Shown: positions 5,509-7,851 of the stretch, piece by piece
Numbering within the stretch: the first letter of the stretch is position 1
How the letters are laid out: each line of letters opens with the position of its first letter
DNA from: Lachnoclostridium sp. UBA1308
GTDB lineage: Bacteria > Bacillota > Clostridia > Lachnospirales > Lachnospiraceae
Assembly: GCA_002307215.1 (NCBI GenBank)
Contig: DBTU01000045.1
Coordinates: forward strand, 1 to 7,851
Length of the DNA: 7,851 nt
Direction: 5' to 3'
Made by a program: the position numbers and the translations under genes
Notes under the pieces: generated by a model
What the model saw: the letters and a program-made list of their open reading frames with translations, nothing else
Told to the model about the DNA's origin: nothing
The model's database searches: none

Positions 5509-7292
5509 TCTACATCATAGCCCCTGTGAACACAGGAATAATACGCAAGCAGCTGTAATGCCACTGCGGCTGTAAAAGGCGTCAGGTAATCCGGTGTCTT
5601 TGGAAGAACGATAGGATAGTCATAAGCCGAGGCTTCTAATTCTATTTCACCATTGGTGATCAATATAACAAAAGCTCCTCTGGCTCTGACTTCTCGGATA
5701 TTGGAGATCATCTTTGTCAGTACCTTTGACTGTGTGGCTATAGCAACCACCGGTACGCCATCCGTAATTAAGGAGAGTGTTCCATGCTTTAATTCTCCTG
5801 CTGCATATGCTTCGGAATGAATATAACTGATTTCCTTCAGCTTAATTGACCCTTCCCAACACAGGGGATAATCGATGCCTCTGCCGATAAAGAATAAATC
5901 TTCCTTATCTGCAAGATTGCTGCATATATCATCGATGTGTTTATTAAGTGTCAGCGCCTCTTTTACCGCAGGTATTACGTTTCTTAGTTCCGTAACGTAC
6001 TCTTTGCACTGCTGCGTCGTTATCGTTCCCCGAACAAGAGCAAAACGGTAGGTCAGCAGATACAAGCAGGAAAGCTGTGCTGTATAAGCTTTTGTACTTG
6101 CTACCGCTATCTCAGGACCGGCCTGTGTATATAGTACATAGTCACTTTCCCTGTCAATGGTTGAACCCTTGACATTTACGATAGATAAGGTCGTCGCTCC
6201 TTCGCTCTTAGCCAGACGCAGAGCTGCAAGCGTGTCAGCCGTCTCTCCGGACTGAGAGATCGTAATAACCAAGGTATAATGATCCATAATCGGATCCATA
6301 TAACGAAATTCCGAAGCAATCTCAACCTCTACCGGAATACGAAGCAACTTCTCAAGCATTACTCTTCCGATCAATCCGGCATGCATGGCTGTTCCGCAGG
6401 CGGTAATAATAATTCGGTTTACATCTTTAAAAATGGTGTCCGGGATCTGCTCGACTGTAAAATCCACAATCCCTTCCTTTGTAATCCTAGGTAAAATCGT
6501 GGATAGAATGGTATCCGGCTGCTCATGGATTTCCTTCAACATAAAATGAGGATAGCCCTTCTTCTGAGCTGCGGTAATATCCCAGCTTACGTGAAGCATT
6601 TTGGGTATAACCACCTCATCCATGTCATTGGTTACGGTAATAGAATCCTTCGTAAGTCTTGCTATCTGTTGTTCCGGAAGTGCAAAATAGTCCTTGGAGT
6701 AACCGATCAACGCTACAACGTCGGATGCCACAAAGGTTCCTTCTTTGGATTTACATGCTAACAATGGGCTTGCATTACGCAGGCAGTATATTACCTCCGG
6801 CTCATCTGCAAACATAATACAGAAAGCGTATGCTCCATCCAATTGTGCCGCCGCAGCCTTTATTGCCGCGATTGCATTTCCGGTATACAGACTGTCTAAT
6901 AACATAGCTACTATCTCAGTATCTGTCTGTGAAACCGGATATCTGCCGGTAGCGGCCAACTCAAGCTCCAATTCATGATAATTCTCTATGATTCCGTTGT
7001 GTATCAGTGTCACCTTTCCATAGGTATGTGGATGCGAGTTGCATTCCGTTACTCCACCATGGGTTGCCCATCTTGTGTGCCCTATACCGGAGGTTCCGTT
7101 TAAATCCTGATACTCCTCTGTCTTTTTAGCCAGATCAGCCACCTTGCCCGCTGCCTTAATTGTCCGGATTCCGTCTTTCTCAAACATAGATATACCAGCA
7201 CTGTCATAGCCTCGGTATTCCAACGCTGTAAGGCCCTCTAAAAGTATATTTTTAGCCTTGAGGCTACCTGTATAGCCAATAATTCCGCACAT
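5469..7292 (-). CDS. glmS: Glutamine--fructose-6-phosphate aminotransferase (isomerizing)
   Basis: GlmS is a cytoplasmic enzyme that makes glucosamine-6-phosphate from fructose-6-phosphate and glutamine, the first committed step toward UDP-GlcNAc and peptidoglycan. The protein has 607 aa (E. coli 609). The N-terminal class II glutaminase domain starts MCGIIGY, so Cys becomes the nucleophilic residue 1 after Met removal. It contains RGYDS, HTRWATHG, NGIIEN and TDTE. The SIS1 domain has ACGTAMHAG, ISQSGETADT and ASTKAYTAQ. The SIS2 domain has GRGIDYPLCWEGSIKLKEISYIHSEAY written as two adjoining motifs, then GELKHGTL. The C-terminal tail NLAKAVTVE carries the active-site lysine. The start at 7292 is required by the Cys-1 chemistry and has GGAG seven bases upstream; an upstream in-frame ATG at 7304 would bury the cysteine. 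Expression is probably controlled by the glmS ribozyme in the leader. The stop codon lies 18 bp from the transposon end, so the enzyme is intact. Confidence 0.99.
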   Translation of the reverse strand: MCGIIGYTGSLKAKNILLEGLTALEYRGYDSAGISMFEKDGIRTIKAAGKVADLAKKTEEYQDLNGTSGIGHTRWATHGGVTECNSHPHTYGKVTLIHNGIIENYHELELELAATGRYPVSQTDTEIVAMLLDSLYTGNAIAAIKAAAAQLDGAYAFCIMFADEPEVIYCLRNASPLLACKSKEGTFVASDVVALIGYSKDYFALPEQQIARLTKDSITVTNDMDEVVIPKMLHVSWDITAAQKKGYPHFMLKEIHEQPDTILSTILPRITKEGIVDFTVEQIPDTIFKDVNRIIITACGTAMHAGLIGRVMLEKLLRIPVEVEIASEFRYMDPIMDHYTLVITISQSGETADTLAALRLAKSEGATTLSIVNVKGSTIDRESDYVLYTQAGPEIAVASTKAYTAQLSCLYLLTYRFALVRGTITTQQCKEYVTELRNVIPAVKEALTLNKHIDDICSNLADKEDLFFIGRGIDYPLCWEGSIKLKEISYIHSEAYAAGELKHGTLSLITDGVPVVAIATQSKVLTKMISNIREVRARGAFVILITNGEIELEASAYDYPIVLPKTPDYLTPFTAAVALQLLAYYSCVHRGYDVDQPRNLAKAVTVE

Positions 7293-7298
7293 ACTTAT

Positions 7299-7302
7299 CT
7301 CC
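7299..7302 (-). promoter_or_regulatory. glmS ribosome binding site that decides the start
   Basis: GGAG at 7302-7299 on the minus strand lies six to seven bases before the ATG at 7292. It overlaps the alternative ATG at 7304, which has no comparable site upstream. This supports the MCGIIG start. Confidence 0.85.
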
Positions 7303-7313
7303 ATTTCTGCGCT

Positions 7314-7435
7314 GCTTTTTGCGCATTCTTCCGCCTAATGCGGCATTTTATATGGTTTTCAATGTCCTTACCCGATGAATTCTCAGCACAAAAAAGCTTC
7401 GTAAATGACTCGAAGTCAATCCGTACCTAATTCAT
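7314..7435 (-). other. Structured 5'UTR segment between ribozyme and glmS start
   Basis: Several pairings can be drawn here on the minus strand. TGACT/AGTCA with a 3-base loop (7418-7406) excludes CTTCG/CGAAG (7415-7411 with 7401-7397), and the latter is followed by C and six T, a weak terminator shape. ATGAATT (7435-7429) is complementary to AATTCAT (7381-7375). GCTTTTTTGTGC (7397-7386) can pair, with one bulge and one G-U, to GCGCAAAAAGC (7324-7314) just ahead of the ribosome binding site. CCGC/GCGG (about 7343-7331) forms a further small hairpin. Mutually exclusive folds hint at leader control, but no known riboswitch class is recognised. Confidence 0.35.
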
Positions 7436-7444
7436 TTTCTTGGT

Positions 7445-7591
7445 TATGTCGTTGTTGTGCTATAGTTACCCATAGTTTTTTCGACACATCACATGCCCAA
7501 GTGCACGAGAGAGCATCCGCCGAAATCTTCGCTGACTCTCTTCCTCGTTAACCTCTAAATTTTGTTTATCCCAATAGAGGTGCATGGCGCT
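7445..7591 (-). ncRNA. glmS glucosamine-6-phosphate activated ribozyme (riboswitch)
   Basis: This self-cleaving RNA uses glucosamine-6-phosphate as cofactor; cleavage leads to decay of the glmS mRNA, so the pathway product represses the enzyme. Read on the minus strand, the cleavage site is A7591|G7590 in TTAGCGCC. P1 is ACCTCTA (7581-7575) with TAGAGGT (7557-7551). The conserved AACGAGGA follows (7549-7542), then AGAGAG (7541-7536) pairing CTCTCT (7513-7508). The signature CGAAGATTTCGGCGGATG spans 7531-7514, and its GGCG pairs with CGCC of the 5' end (P2.2). P3 is the short hairpin CGTGC/GCATG (7507-7492). P4 is TGTGTCG (7488-7482) with CGACATA (7451-7445). P4.1 is CTATGG/CTATAG (7475-7460) capped by a GTAA tetraloop, the GNRA loop that docks in this ribozyme. 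Every core element of the class is present and it lies directly upstream of glmS. The 3' boundary is drawn at P4. Confidence 0.95.
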
Positions 7592-7739
7592 AATTTTAAA
7601 CATTTCTGTTAGGCAGATCTTGGGTTGATCCGGTTACTGGTTACCCTCATCACAATCCCACTTTATTCTATGCAGCTATCCTCCTTCTTGCTATAATATT
7701 GACTGCTCAATGTAATTTAAAATGAATTGCGATAATGCA
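7592..7739 (-). other. glmS leader upstream of the ribozyme, no gene seen
   Basis: This is non-coding sequence between the predicted promoter and the ribozyme cleavage site, and it would be released as the 5' cleavage product. It contains a purine-rich AAGAAGGAGG (7690-7681), a 13-codon ATG frame (7650-7609) without a properly spaced ribosome binding site, and a small AACA-GAAA-TGTT hairpin close to the cleavage site. I see no gene or known RNA family in it. Confidence 0.3.
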
Positions 7740-7768
7740 ATGCTATCATCATAGAATAGAAAAGTCAA
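7740..7768 (-). promoter_or_regulatory. Predicted sigma-A promoter for glmS
   Basis: On the minus strand TTGACT (7768-7763) is followed by a 17-base spacer and TAGCAT (7745-7740). A TG one base before the -10 gives an extended -10 (TGATAGCAT). The spacing is optimal and the -35 is near consensus. Transcription would begin near 7733 and include the whole ribozyme. A weaker TATTAT at 7698-7693 lacks a good -35. Confidence 0.6.
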
Positions 7769-7769
7769 T

Positions 7770-7794
7770 AAAAAACAGGGCTTTCGCTACAGCC
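7770..7794 (-). terminator. Weak terminator-like hairpin upstream of the glmS promoter
   Basis: GGCT (7794-7791) and AGCC (7782-7779) can form a short GC-rich stem around an 8-base loop, followed by CTG and a run of six T (7775-7770). This has the shape of an intrinsic terminator for a minus-strand gene ending upstream of the window. The stem is only four pairs, so confidence is low. The sequence from 7795 to the window edge shows stops in all minus-strand frames and no recognisable gene. Confidence 0.3.
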
Positions 7795-7851
7795 ATTCGT
7801 TACAGTTCAGCCTAGCACGGATAGTGAAAAGACTGGGAAAGAAATGTTTCC

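Noticed and set aside
7293..7304. Upstream in-frame ATG of glmS at 7304
   Set aside because: GlmS needs Cys at position 1 after Met removal, so the start must be the ATG at 7292. The GGAG site is spaced for 7292 and overlaps the upstream ATG.
7609..7650. 13-codon leader peptide ahead of the glmS ribozyme
   Set aside because: The ATG lacks a well-spaced ribosome binding site, and the peptide has no run of amino acids suggesting attenuation.

Overview
The window looks like a low-GC Gram-positive chromosome, most likely a clostridial (Lachnospiraceae-like) genome. It holds one end of a Tn7-type transposon inserted beside the housekeeping gene glmS. The taxonomic guess rests on three things: glmS has a 5' glmS ribozyme leader, as in Firmicutes; the GlmS protein looks clostridial; and the ribosome binding sites are strong and purine-rich. 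The visibly AT-rich transposon genes contrast with the more balanced composition of glmS.

Layout. Positions 1 to about 5450 belong to the transposon, and its left part runs off the window. A tight plus-strand operon encodes the core transposition machinery: tnsA (23-679, 5'-strand endonuclease), tnsB (692-2893, DDE transposase) and tnsC (2907-3836, AAA+ regulator). Gaps of 12-13 bp separate the genes, and tnsB and tnsC each have their own ribosome binding site. tnsC meets a minus-strand TniQ/TnsD-family gene (3829-5268) tail to tail, with an 8-bp overlap. Between tnsD and glmS lies a non-coding stretch with a perfect 12-bp hairpin (5289-5317), degenerate TnsB-site-like repeats, two 19-bp palindromes spaced 22 bp apart (5401-5441), and the probable transposon terminus (about 5450, 5'-TGTTGTGA on the minus strand). 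The insertion lies 18 bp beyond the glmS stop codon. This is essentially where Tn7 inserts at attTn7, and the recognition sequence in the 3' end of glmS is intact.

glmS (minus strand, 5469-7292, 607 aa) is complete. Upstream lies a leader of roughly 440 nt with a recognisable glmS self-cleaving ribozyme (about 7591-7445). All main helices can be drawn, including a GUAA tetraloop on P4.1. A further structured segment before the ribosome binding site, a likely sigma-A promoter (7768-7740) and a weak terminator-like hairpin of an upstream gene complete the region.

How the genes work together. TnsD is predicted to bind the end of glmS and recruit TnsC. TnsC then licenses the TnsA+TnsB transposase, which binds the repeats at 5319-5441. 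The main oddity is the architecture: tnsABC point toward glmS, tnsD is inverted and sits next to the glmS-proximal end, and tnsC is short. In classical Tn7, tnsA lies beside that end and all tns genes run away from glmS. No CRISPR array, cas gene, tRNA or rRNA is visible. Cargo and the other end would lie to the left of the window.
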